The translations under genes were made by a program, and so were the position numbers. Under the pieces are notes generated by a model that saw only the letters and a list, made by a program, of their open reading frames with translations, did no database searches and was not told the origin of the DNA. A stretch of DNA of 64,000 nt from Saprolegnia diclina VS20 (lineage: Eukaryota; Oomycota; Saprolegniomycetes; Saprolegniales; Saprolegniaceae): positions 435,379-499,378 of the forward strand of contig NW_008246070.1 in the NCBI RefSeq assembly GCF_000281045.1, in the 5' to 3' direction. Every line of letters begins with the position of its first letter. Position 1 is the first letter of the stretch. Shown here one piece after another: positions 52,971 through 61,876 of the stretch.

Positions 52971-53930
52971 TCATAAATCTGGTGCGCAGCTCAGAGTACG
53001 CCGGCGCTGCGGAATCGGCGGCGGCAGCTTTGCGAGGTCGTACGGGTCGTTGTTGGCTTCCATCTTATACAGAGCATCGTCCTCTGCATCATTATCTTCG
53101 ACTGGCATCTCTACCTCGGGGTCCGACCTAGAGCACGTGGCATGAGACCTCGACTATCGAGAGTGGTAAAGTACATCGAGTCGCTTTGTTCCGGCGGCAG
53201 TTGTCGCCGACGCCACACAGCCTTGACCTAACAAGATGGTCGTTTTGTGAACACCTCAGAACCGGCGGGTACCGGCGACCCTGTCTGCGTGTCGACCACG
53301 CACGGCAGCATCGCGATGTTGACTTTGAGGAGGCGCGGCAGTGCGCTCTCGAGCGACTAATTCGCACTGGACATGAGACGGCGCGACCTCAAGCGCCGAC
53401 GTACGAGGTCGGGGTACCGCTTCAGCGCGACCATGCCGAGGGCCTCGAGGAAGAGCGCGTACGAGATGCGGCGCTCGCCTTTGGGCTTGACCTTGGCGAA
53501 CGTAATGTCAATGTCGACGTTAGCGAAGCGGGCGCCAATGAGGCTGGGGCACTCGCGGCAAAACTTGGCAAAGTTGGTACCATCTACAGGTCGGATAAGT
53601 GCTGCGACGAAGCGTCCTGCGAGCTCGTACCCATGGTCGTCTCGGACGTGCACGTGCGTCCAAAGCGGCAGTAGAAGAGGAAGACGCCACGCAGCAGCGT
53701 GTGCGGATCGTTCGGATCGCCTTCAAGCGTGGCATGAGGCGTGTGCATCATCTACCAAGCATGAGGAGATGGATGACAGCGCAGCCTACGGGCGATGGCG
53801 GCGGTACATCATGGACGACAGCGGACCGCGACCGAGGCTTCCGGCGCGGACTCGGCGCGGGCGGGAGCGTTGGCTGGAGGCGGCGCGGGAGCTGCTGGTG
53901 CAGCCGCGTGAAGATGTTCTCCTTGTTCAT
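52971..53930 (-). CDS. p25-alpha (TPPP-like) protein, copy 1
   Basis: Exons 53930-53790, 53751-53631, 53583-53405, 53356-53273, 53227-53175 and 53127-52971 give 244 residues in perfect frame. The p25-alpha domain (about 75-150) reads DGTNFAKFCRECPSLIGARFANVDIDITFAKVKPKGERRISYALFLEAL, closely matching tubulin-polymerisation-promoting protein; in protists such proteins occur in flagella. N-terminal MNKENIFTRLHQ is shared in style with copy 2. After the domain, SLESALPRLLKVNIAMLPC matches copy 2 and then the two diverge: copy 1 ends with an acidic tail (PVEDNDAEDDALYK...NNDPYDLAKLPPPIPQRRR). The stop is about 35 bp from the convergent kelch gene. Confidence 0.88.
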
Positions 53931-54226
53931 CCGAATACCGTCTGCCGTTTCGAGAAACAGGCCGCTCCGATACAGTGTACTCTGCCGCACAAAGAAGGGT
54001 CGGCAGCTGCGCCGCCGCAGTCTCTACCACGTCGCCATCCACCACGAGGCTCCCGGTGCATGCACCATTGCGACCGACCACTGCATGCACCGTCTTGCAG
54101 TCGCCCGCTACGATGCGCGGCCTCGATCCCATGCCTAGATGCTTCCTTGGCCATCAATGCAACCTTCTTGTCCTTACCACTTCCTCCGTGCTCTAGACAC
54201 CTCCACGCCGAGTGCAACTGTACAAG

Positions 54227-55412
54227 CTATTCATTGCCATCAAGGCCAGGAAAGATGGACGCGAACGGGTTCCACGCATCGTCGTCGTCGTCCTCGGCGA
54301 CTCGGTCGACTTGAAGGTGCACGCGCGCAATCGCTGCCTTGCTGGGACTCGTCCGCTTCTCGAGGACCTTGACGCGCGTTGAAATGTACGTGGCGAGCGC
54401 AGAGGCAGGTACGCTCTGGCGGCGCTGTGGTGGCGACGGCGGGCGTTTGGCTAGCCACGCGACTTGGGCCTTGGCAACCGCACGCACCGCGCCTTCGAGC
54501 TCGCTCGCCGCGGCGTCGACGGCCTTGACGAGCCCGACACGCGCACTGACCGACTTTGGCACAGCGTCGAGGAGCCCTTGCAGTTCGTCGTGGAGCATGT
54601 CGGCAAACTTGATGCGGTCGGTGATTGCATGCGGGTCGTCGGGCGGCGATGGTTTCTGCGCCTCGAGCTCGAGGGCCTGCACTTGGCGCTGCAGCTGGTG
54701 CAGCGAGGCGCGCACCTTGTCGGCTTGGGCGGCGGCGTCCGAGAGCGCGCGCGAGACGAGCGGCGCTTGTGTCGTCGACACCTTGAGTGGGCGCGCGTCG
54801 AGGTTGGGCAGCGTCGCAATGTGCACATCGAGAAGCGTCCGCATCGCCGTCTCGAGCGTCTACGCTGCCTGAGCCAACGACACACTGCGGAAGACCTACC
54901 TTGTCCGGGTGCTTTTTGAGCGCCACGAGCCCAATGGCCTCGACGAAAAGCGCGTACGGAACGCGCCGGTCGCCGCGCGGCTTGACCTTGGCGAACGTCA
55001 AGTCAATGTCGACAGAGCCAAAGTTGCGGCCGACGAGCCCGGGACACGCGCGGCAGAACCTTGCAAAGCCGACGCCATCTACCCTCGGTAAGGTATAGAA
55101 AAGCCGAGGATGGTACCCATGGTGGCCGGCTCCATGCGGCGCGGGCTCGCCCGGCTGGTCGCATAGTGTTGAAACACAGCTCGAAGTAGCGTGTGGGGGT
55201 CGTTCAGGTCGCCTTCGAGCGAGATTCGCACCGACGCGGCGGCGGCGGGCGCCTACACCGACGGCTGTCGCATGCCACGCGAGGCCACTGCGTACCGGCT
55301 TGGGCGGGGAGAGGTGGAGGACGGTGAGCGAGTACGACCGGTGCGGCGCGGCGGCCTTGCGCGGGCTCACGTGGAGTCGCGCAAAGACGTCCCGTCGGTC
55401 GTCGGTCGACAT
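54227..55412 (-). CDS. p25-alpha (TPPP-like) protein, copy 2, with syntaxin Habc-like C-terminal half
   Basis: Exons 55412-55296, 55252-55117, 55078-54900 and 54859-54227 give 354 residues in frame; introns are 43, 38 and 40 nt. Residues about 80-145 are a p25-alpha domain (GFARFCRACPGLVGRNFGSVDIDLTFAKVKPRGDRR), a tandem duplicate of copy 1 with introns at equivalent points. The large last exon adds a helical region (about 180-280) with QRQV, DRIKFADMLHDEL, and VDAAASELEGAVRAVAKAQ. That matches, block for block, the N-terminal three-helix region of the adjacent syntaxin (QRQV, DRIKYACLIQDEI, FDATSSQLEKVVQQVSNAQ). It ends acidic (EDDDDDAWNPF). Microtubule binding (p25) joined to a SNARE regulatory fold suggests a vesicle-cytoskeleton link; this is inference. 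Confidence 0.88.
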
Positions 55413-55479
55413 TGTCCGTGCCTCTAAGTATAGCAAAAGTAGGAATCCATTTCTTTTTGAGTTTTTAACTTAGACGAGG

Positions 55480-56184
55480 CTACATGAGGACGCAACTGCT
55501 TTGACTAGCCGCCGCCTTCTTCACTTCGGAGAGGCCGAGCTGCGTCTGCGCGAGCGACTCTTCGACGTGCGTGTGGGCGTCGTTGATCGCGGTCTGCTGC
55601 TCGCCGACGATGACCGCAAGGTCTCGGAAAATCTCGTTGACCTGCACGACGCTCTGCTGGATCCGGTCAATGTCCCTTGCCCGCTCCTCAATGAGCGCTT
55701 CATTGTGCGCAATCTCGTTGTCGAGCTGCTTGAACTCGATGACTTGGCCGTTCATGGACGCATGCAGCGTGGTGCCCGAGGACGCAGCGGCCTCGGCCTC
55801 GAGGTTGTGCACGTGGCGCATCTGCGCGTTTGACACTTGCTGCACGACCTTCTCGAGCTGGCTCGAGGTCGCGTCAAAGTCCTTGAGCAGCTTTCGCCGA
55901 CCCACGTCGCCAGCCGCTGTCCGCGGCAACTGCGGCATGAGCTTTGTGATTTCGTCCTGGATGAGGCAGGCGTACTTGATGCGGTCTTCCAAGTCTTGCT
56001 GGACGTCGAGCGACGATGAGACCGTCGCGGCCTGCCGCTTGACCTCGATCACCTGCCGCTGGAACTGATCCAACTTGGAGCTGAGCTTGTCCTGCACACT
56101 CGTCGACTTGCTCATGCTCGCCACGGGGATGCTGCGCCCCGCGGTCATCGGCGGCGCAGTCCCGGCAAAGTCGGCAAAGCTCAT
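55480..56184 (-). CDS. Syntaxin 7/Pep12-like Qa-SNARE ending in a CaaX box
   Basis: Single exon, 234 residues from ATG 56184 (MSFADFAG, a typical syntaxin start); the frame is open upstream but without similarity. An Habc bundle (about 30-125: KLDQFQRQVIEVKRQ, DLEDRIKYACLIQDEI, LLKDFDATSSQLEKVVQQV) is followed by a SNARE motif (about 155-215: ALIEERARDIDRIQQSVVQVNEIFRDLAVIVGEQQTAI), the endosomal Qa pattern with the zero-layer Gln. Instead of a transmembrane helix the protein stops with SSCVLM, a CaaX prenylation signal. The next gene starts 68 bp downstream, so no missing membrane exon fits. It should act in endosome/vacuole fusion, attached by a prenyl group. Confidence 0.88.
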   Translation of the reverse strand: MSFADFAGTAPPMTAGRSIPVASMSKSTSVQDKLSSKLDQFQRQVIEVKRQAATVSSSLDVQQDLEDRIKYACLIQDEITKLMPQLPRTAAGDVGRRKLLKDFDATSSQLEKVVQQVSNAQMRHVHNLEAEAAASSGTTLHASMNGQVIEFKQLDNEIAHNEALIEERARDIDRIQQSVVQVNEIFRDLAVIVGEQQTAINDAHTHVEESLAQTQLGLSEVKKAAASQSSCVLM

Positions 56185-56627
56185 GTCGACCGAGCGCTTT
56201 GGTTCCGAATATGAGAATGCATCGGCTTGGCGAAGACGCCAACCCTCGTAAGTTCGAAGAGAAAGGACGAGACTGAACACACGCAACATTTTGATTCGCC
56301 ACGCAACCTTCATAGCTAGCAACAGACGATGTACATACTGCTGCTTTAGGAACGCTACAGTCGAATGCCTTTTGCATGCCACCACCAAGCGGCGAGCAAA
56401 GGAATATGCGAACGCCAAGCAGCAGAAACAACGAAAGCCCACGGTTGCGTGGAATCAGCGTCATGGATCACATCCTGTAAGTACGCCACATGTGCTCGAT
56501 AAAGTGCGGTTTGGACCGTATCCGAAGTTGCCTTTGGGGACGGCAAAGGGTCGAGCAGCTGCGATGCTCGTTGCCATGGTGCTACCGGTAGTTAGTTTAT
56601 ATTAGTTCGATAGCATGGAATCGTTGT
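56185..56627. other. Intergenic, no gene seen
   Basis: Lies between the syntaxin start and the stop of the 563-residue protein gene, both minus strand. No conserved frame is supported; presumed syntaxin promoter. Confidence 0.6.
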
Positions 56628-58605
56628 CTACTGGTCTGCGTCGTACGCTTCGATGGCTGCGCCGCAGCGGGCGTAGTACTGCGGGATCATCTGCTGCACT
56701 TGCCAATTCGCGGGCAGTAAAATGCGCTGCACCATGTCAACGGGGTCCATGAGCGGCACGGCGTCCGAGTACTCGACAAAGAGCTGGCACATGAGCCGGT
56801 CGGACGAGCTCGGGAGCAGCGTGAAGCGCTCACGCATGCGCTTCCGCGGCGCGCCAAGCACCTTGGGCCAATAGTACCACTCGATGACGAGAGTGTCATC
56901 TACATAGCACAACTCAATATCCGACCAAACGCAGTTCTTAGTGCAGTCCGACCTTGGTTTTCGCGCCAAGCGCGCGTGCCGCAGAGGAGCCACTCGGTGC
57001 CGATGGACGAGAGCCCGCCGATCGAGAGCAGCTGCGTGTGCACTTGGGGCATGGCCGAGTTCTCGTGCTCCAGTTGCAGCACGATCCACGGCCCGCAGAG
57101 CGCGTCGTCCCAGCGCACCTACGACACCCTGGCTGTGAGGGTCTCGTCAAAGCAAAGTAGTCTGCTGGACCTGGATGGTATTTGGGCCGAGGCTCGAGCA
57201 CGTCCAGTAAAGCGAGCTGTAGTCGAGCGCCGTCGCGACCACGAGGCTCGAGTGCTTGACGCTCGACTCGCGCCGCCACGTGCCCATGAGGAGGCTGTCG
57301 CTGTGGACGACGTTGCCCGAGTACCATTGCGCCTACACGAAATGTGTCACCCTTGTCCTCATCAAGGGTCGTACGTGTTGCATGTTTTCGACAAACGCAA
57401 TGTAGACGGGCAGCCACGTGCCAATGGTCGCGGTCGGGTGCCACTCGGCGTCGAGCTGCACGAGCTGGAGCCACTGCGAGAGCGACGTGTGGCCAAGCGC
57501 CTGCTTGATCTGCGCGGCGACCGCGACCAAAAGCTCCTCAAAGGACGCGAGAAAGTCCGGCATCGGCGGCGCGCGCAAATGCTGCCGGACAAAGTGCACA
57601 AAGTCCTGGCGAAAGAGACCCGCGAGGATCGCGTTGAACGCGTCGTAGAACGGCGACTCGCGCTGGACGATGGACGTGACCCGCACGTTCATGGTTGCGA
57701 GGCAGAGATCCCAGAACGCCAGCGCGTCGACGATCGCGCGGTCGCGGTCCGAAGGCGACGACGTCCGGGGCCGCTTGGTCGCCTGGCTTGCCTCGGGCGG
57801 CGGCGAGTGGGCGCGACGCACGCCTGCACCCAATTGCTTGTAAGTGAAAACGTGTTGGACAAATGCAATGGCGCACCGTAGGACGACGAGGAAGGCGAGC
57901 GGACGCTTTGGTCGCGGACCAGTCGCCTGCTCCTGGTCGTGTCTTCGTCGTCCGACGCCGGCAGCGACGGAGCCGCATCTACAAACATGGTCAGTATACG
58001 CAAAGGAGAGACGGTAGAGGTACCGGGCGCGAGCGCCTTGGAGCTGCGGCGACTCGAGCAGACGGTAAACTGCGGCGACGAGAGCACGTCAATACACTCG
58101 AGCTCGTCCGCGCCCGCTTGCTCAAAGACGTACACCTACAAACGTGAGTACGACGACGATCCTTGTTGGCACGCACCATGAGCACGTGCTTGGTCGTGCA
58201 GTTGAAGCGGTTCGAGCGCCAGCCATAGTGCCAGCACTGGCGATTGCCGTTGTACTCGAAGCGCAGCACGTCCGTCGGCAGCTCGATCACCGTGATCGGC
58301 TCGCCTTCCATCCAGCTACCGAGGGGCTGCTCGGGCGTCTTGAGGTCCGCCTCGATGAGCGTCGCGTGGACGCGCGCGCCAATCGGGATCGCCGGTACAA
58401 TCTGCGCCTCGGGCGCGACCTCAAAGCGGCTGTAGCTCACGACGCGGTCGGCCGTGTCGGGGCGCGCCGCGTGCTCGACGACGACTGACATGCCGCAGAA
58501 CGAGTTGGGGCGGTGCGACCCGCAGCAGTGCGGGAAGCAGCGGAGGTTCTTATGCCCCGTGTTCTTATTGTTGCTACGTCCGTCAATAAGATTTGGCATC
58601 CTCAT
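56628..58605 (-). CDS. Unrecognised 563-residue protein
   Basis: Exons 58605-58177, 58135-58024, 57978-57877, 57823-57375, 57332-57171, 57118-56953 and 56899-56628 join in perfect frame to 563 residues, so the gene is real. I do not recognise a family. The first 180 residues start Cys/His-rich (RCFPHCCGSHRPNSFCG) and continue beta-rich (TVIELPTDVLRFEYNGNRQCWHYGWRSN), possibly a small binding domain. A disordered Ser/Arg linker with RPRTSSPSDRD follows. A helical block (about 235-365: AFWDLCLATMNVRVTSI, FRQDFVHFVRQHL) precedes a mixed domain (SLVVATALDYSSLYW; WDDALCGPWIVLQLEHE; IEWYYWPKVLG). There is no signal peptide or membrane helix. Two ATCCGGA elements lie 175-220 bp upstream. Confidence 0.8.
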
Positions 58606-59591
58606 CGTAGTCCATACCGCGTGTACGAGTCGCAAAAGAGCGGTAGTGCGCAATCGTTGTGGACGAAGCGGGATGCGGCCGAGCGGAGCGACGAGGCAGG
58701 GGCGACCATCTTCGCGACAAGGACTGTACAACTGCGGACGCGCCAATGAAGGCCTCCACCGATCTTCCGTCGCGCCTCGTATCCGGACACCCGCCGCCTT
58801 TATCCCATACAATTGGTATCCGGACACGGCAAAGTCGGACAGGCCGGTGTTCAGCGCCCAACAGTTCAGTCGCGTGTTTCAGCAAGAGGCCAGATAAGGT
58901 CAGCACGCCGCGTGAAATTCGGACATTTCGCGTGCATATGCCGGCGCATATGGTCCAAATCCTAATTAGGACGCCGCGCGAACGGCCCCGAAGCCGCACG
59001 CAAGTGTACCTGCGTGCCAGTACGTCCACGCCGGGGTGGCCAAGTACGCTGCCCGTGCACGCGTGCGCGGCCACTCAAATCGCCCGCCCAAATTTCTGCT
59101 GCGCCATCTGCAGAACTACGTGGCCAAAGGACGGGCGCGCTGAACCCAAAGCCTGGGCTGTGACGTGGACGGCACCGAGGATGCTGTCGCCGTGTCCGAC
59201 CTCACCGAGTCCGACCTCGTCCCAAGCCTGTGTCCGACGTTCATCAGGAGGCGAAGCTTCAGCTGCCGACACTCAGCATTGCAGCGCCAAGCTGGCGGTA
59301 CCGGTAGCTAGGCCTACTAATAGAAGCCGACGCTACTCTAGGCCGAACGGCGAGCTGAGACAGCCCTTGCTTCTGTTGACGTAAATACTTGATGACGGCC
59401 CCATCACCACTGTTGTCGGAGCTGACGGAAACGGCCTTCAGATCAGGCAGTCTGTCCTACCTCGCCAATCGCTGCCTGATTTGCAGATGCGACCAGATAA
59501 TGGCTGCGTTCCACGAATCAAATGCGAAAGATTGTGAATGCTGGCACCGGATTGGCTGTGTTCGAGCAAGGATCTGCTCTTCATTTGCAGG
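58606..59591. other. Intergenic divergent region
   Basis: Separates the unrecognised 563-residue gene (-) and the SOD-like gene (+). It holds GTATCCGGACAC at 58779-58790 and GGTATCCGGACAC at 58815-58827. An upstream exon of the SOD-like gene could lie at about 59500-59535, but no splice joint kept frame. No other gene is seen. Confidence 0.55.
58779..58827 (-). promoter_or_regulatory. Two TATCCGGACAC elements
   Basis: GTATCCGGACAC (58779-58790) and GGTATCCGGACAC (58815-58827) are direct repeats 36 bp apart, upstream of the 563-residue protein gene; half-site variants of the ATCCGGAT palindrome. Confidence 0.4.
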
Positions 59592-60509
59592 ATGCGCTTC
59601 CTCGGGTCGACGACACCAAGCGTCCACTACCGCTTCGCAAAGGAGACCGCTGGCGGCGTCCAAGGCTACATCGAGGTAGCAGCCGCGCTTCGACGTGGGG
59701 TTCCATGCTTCGACGGCGCTCAGGCTCGGTAGGTTGCTCGCGATGCGCAAGGCGCCACGATTCATGCTCGCCTCGACGTCACCGAGCTTGATGTCCAAGC
59801 GCTGCGGGCCTTTGACGCCAACTGCGATGGCGCCATCGAGGCTTTCAAGTGGCACATCCATACGCAATGGCACCAGACGGCGACCTCCTCGTACCCTGGA
59901 TGGCGACAGCGCATCGCGGAGGCTCATTCGCTGGTCTAGGTTCTTGGGCGGCTGCTCGTTGGCGATCGCTGGCAACCACTACGACCCCGACTTTGCGTGC
60001 GGTCCCAACTCGGAGCACTTGAAGGACGCCCTGTGCGCTGGTGTCGCCTACAACTGCAGCGTTGCGAACCCACTTGGTTGTGAACGTGGCGACTTGTCCG
60101 GCAAGCTCGGCGACATGCTGGTAGATCGTCGCTACGAGACGACCGGTCGCTGACTCTTGGCTAGGTCAAGCAAGGGCGCATTGAACACTCGTGGCGCGAC
60201 CCGCACTACCCAGCGACACACGAAGAGCGGCCAGAGTGGAACATGATCCTACACGCCGTGTGCGCCAACAAGGCGACCCCACGCGTGGCCTGTGCGATCG
60301 CCATGGCAGATACCAAGCGACCCGACTGGAGTGCGACGTTGGCGTCGTGGGCCACCGTCGGCGTGCTTCTGGCGCTGCTGCTCGTGCTGTATCGCCAGCG
60401 CCATCCGTTGCTGCTCAAGTACTACCCCACCAACGCAGTTGTGGCCGCGGCGGTTGCGATCCTCGGGCTTCTCGTGTACCAGTACGTCCTCATCAACACG
60501 GCGCTCTAA
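59592..60509 (+). CDS. Cu/Zn superoxide dismutase-like protein with C-terminal membrane anchor
   Basis: Exons 59592-59675, 59733-59890, 59940-60120 and 60165-60509 give 255 residues in frame; introns are 57, 49 and 44 nt. The core follows Cu/Zn SOD: VHYRFAKETAGGVQGYIE; FKWHIHTQW with the His-x-His copper ligands; GNHYDP (bridging His position); ERGDLSGKLG with the zinc-binding Asp; MILHAVC (final copper His); and TPRVACA with the active-site Arg. The last about 75 residues add two hydrophobic segments (ATVGVLLALLLVLY; AVVAAAVAILGLLVYQYVL), unusual for SOD. No signal peptide is seen from the chosen ATG; a missed upstream exon could supply one. Likely disproportionates superoxide at a membrane surface; activity is inferred. 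Confidence 0.78.
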
Positions 60510-60622
60510 GATCGTCGATCGGACTACGAACAAAGGGACTAGTTCTTCTTCCTTGCTCTCATCTATGTACGCCAAGGCAACTCGATTCTTCTTGTCGTCG
60601 TCGTCCGCTTCTATGGACACGC

Positions 60623-61501
60623 TCACGGCTGCTTGGGCAGCCAGCTACGGAAGATGTCGTAGCAAGCAAACTGGATGCCCATGTTGGGCATGGCGCGCAC
60701 GAGCGTTGGAGTGAGCCCGCGGTAGTAGCTCTTGATGCCCTCGGCTTTCGCGAGCTTGATGTAGCAGTCGAGCGTGTGGCGGTACAAGCGCGGGTTGCCG
60801 CCAATGCCTTGCATCTGCATGCGGCGACGCACCGTGTCGTTCGGGTACGTGAGTAGCGTCGCAATCATGCCGGCGCCGCCACCGCAGATCATTTTGCCCG
60901 CAAAGTCCGCCTTGGGGTCGATGCCTTCGGGAAGGAAGCTGCGGAGGAGGTCGTAGGATCCAAACTTGATGCCTTCGTACGGCACGCTGCCGAGCAAGGT
61001 CGGGCCCATGCCGCGGAAGAGCGCACGCACACCCTCTTCCTTGACGATAACGACAAACGCCGAGAGCATGCCCGAGTGCCGCGGCAGCGACTCGATCGTC
61101 CCCGAGAGACGCGTGCGGATAAAGTCGAGCGGGTACGTCAAGATGCACGCCGTCATGCCTGCCCAGCCGCCGGCGAAGAAGCCGACTTGGCTCGGCGCAA
61201 TCGGCACGACGGTCTGCGTCGAGAGGATGCTCCGGTAGATGTCGCTCCACCCAAACAAGATGGCCTTGTGCGGCAGGATGCGCACACACGCCGCAAAGTT
61301 GCCGCGCCAGAAGCCAAGGAAGCCCTCGGTCTGAAAAATGAGACGCGTCGTGGCGACCATGCCGTCGTTGCTCGCGCCGGTCTGGCACACGATCTTGACG
61401 CGCTCAAAGGGCGCGACAACGCTCTTGGAGACGACGCCCGCCATGCCACCGGCGCCCATGAGGCCCAGGTTCACCTGCTTGCGCTTCGGCGTCTCGGCCA
61501 T
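60623..61501 (-). CDS. Mitochondrial carrier family protein (SLC25, CoA/nucleotide-like)
   Basis: Single exon, 292 residues, three tandem about 95-residue modules with two membrane helices each. The three signature motifs PFERVK, PLDFIR and PNDTVR (Px[DE]xx[KR], the third with Asn-Asp) mark the repeats, each followed by a [E/G]G-rich helix (EGFLGFWRGN; EGVRALFRGM; EGIKSYYRGL). It resides in the mitochondrial inner membrane. The RRRMQMQG segment after the third motif and the overall shape resemble CoA/ADP-type carriers (SLC25A16/A42), but substrate assignment by eye is tentative. A CAATCCGGATTTG element lies 20-33 bp before the start codon. Confidence 0.93.
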   Translation of the reverse strand: MAETPKRKQVNLGLMGAGGMAGVVSKSVVAPFERVKIVCQTGASNDGMVATTRLIFQTEGFLGFWRGNFAACVRILPHKAILFGWSDIYRSILSTQTVVPIAPSQVGFFAGGWAGMTACILTYPLDFIRTRLSGTIESLPRHSGMLSAFVVIVKEEGVRALFRGMGPTLLGSVPYEGIKFGSYDLLRSFLPEGIDPKADFAGKMICGGGAGMIATLLTYPNDTVRRRMQMQGIGGNPRLYRHTLDCYIKLAKAEGIKSYYRGLTPTLVRAMPNMGIQFACYDIFRSWLPKQP

Positions 61502-61876
61502 CGGGGTCGACGGCGTGGGGCCAATCCGGATTTGACGCCAGCTGGTGGGTTGACTTCAACCGGCCAACCTTTAACGTACATGTATAAACGTCCGTTTAAC
61601 GCGATCACGCGTTGCTGCGTGTGGTTTTAGCATGTCTCGATCTCGATACCTATCACAAGGCGAGCGAGATTCCACGAGATGCAATCGCTTGCGTACTTCT
61701 ATATTACCTCCCACCTCAGAACCAGTCCGGGCAGCCTGGAATCTGGTGCGAGACGTGACACGCGTTAATCCTCTTTAACGCATCGGTTGAACTTTAAACT
61801 GAATTCAGTTTTACTTTAAACCTCTCGTATTCGATTTCATTCAAGATCGGATTGCAGAGGGAGAGTCTCCCGCGGA
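61502..61876. promoter_or_regulatory. Divergent promoter region with ATCCGGAT element and palindrome
   Basis: CAATCCGGATTTG at 61522-61534 serves the carrier gene side. ACTTTAAAC occurs at 61791-61799 and 61813-61821, flanking and overlapping a perfect 16-bp palindrome AAACTGAATTCAGTTT (61796-61811), about 65 bp before the TFIIS-N gene. No gene is seen within. Confidence 0.45.

Noticed and set aside
53040-53231. Hydrophobic C-terminal helix for the kelch protein on the plus strand
   Set aside because: Reading through gives a plausible membrane helix, but the minus strand over the same bases splices in perfect frame into the tail of p25 copy 1, and a plus-strand stop occurs earlier at 52934-52936.
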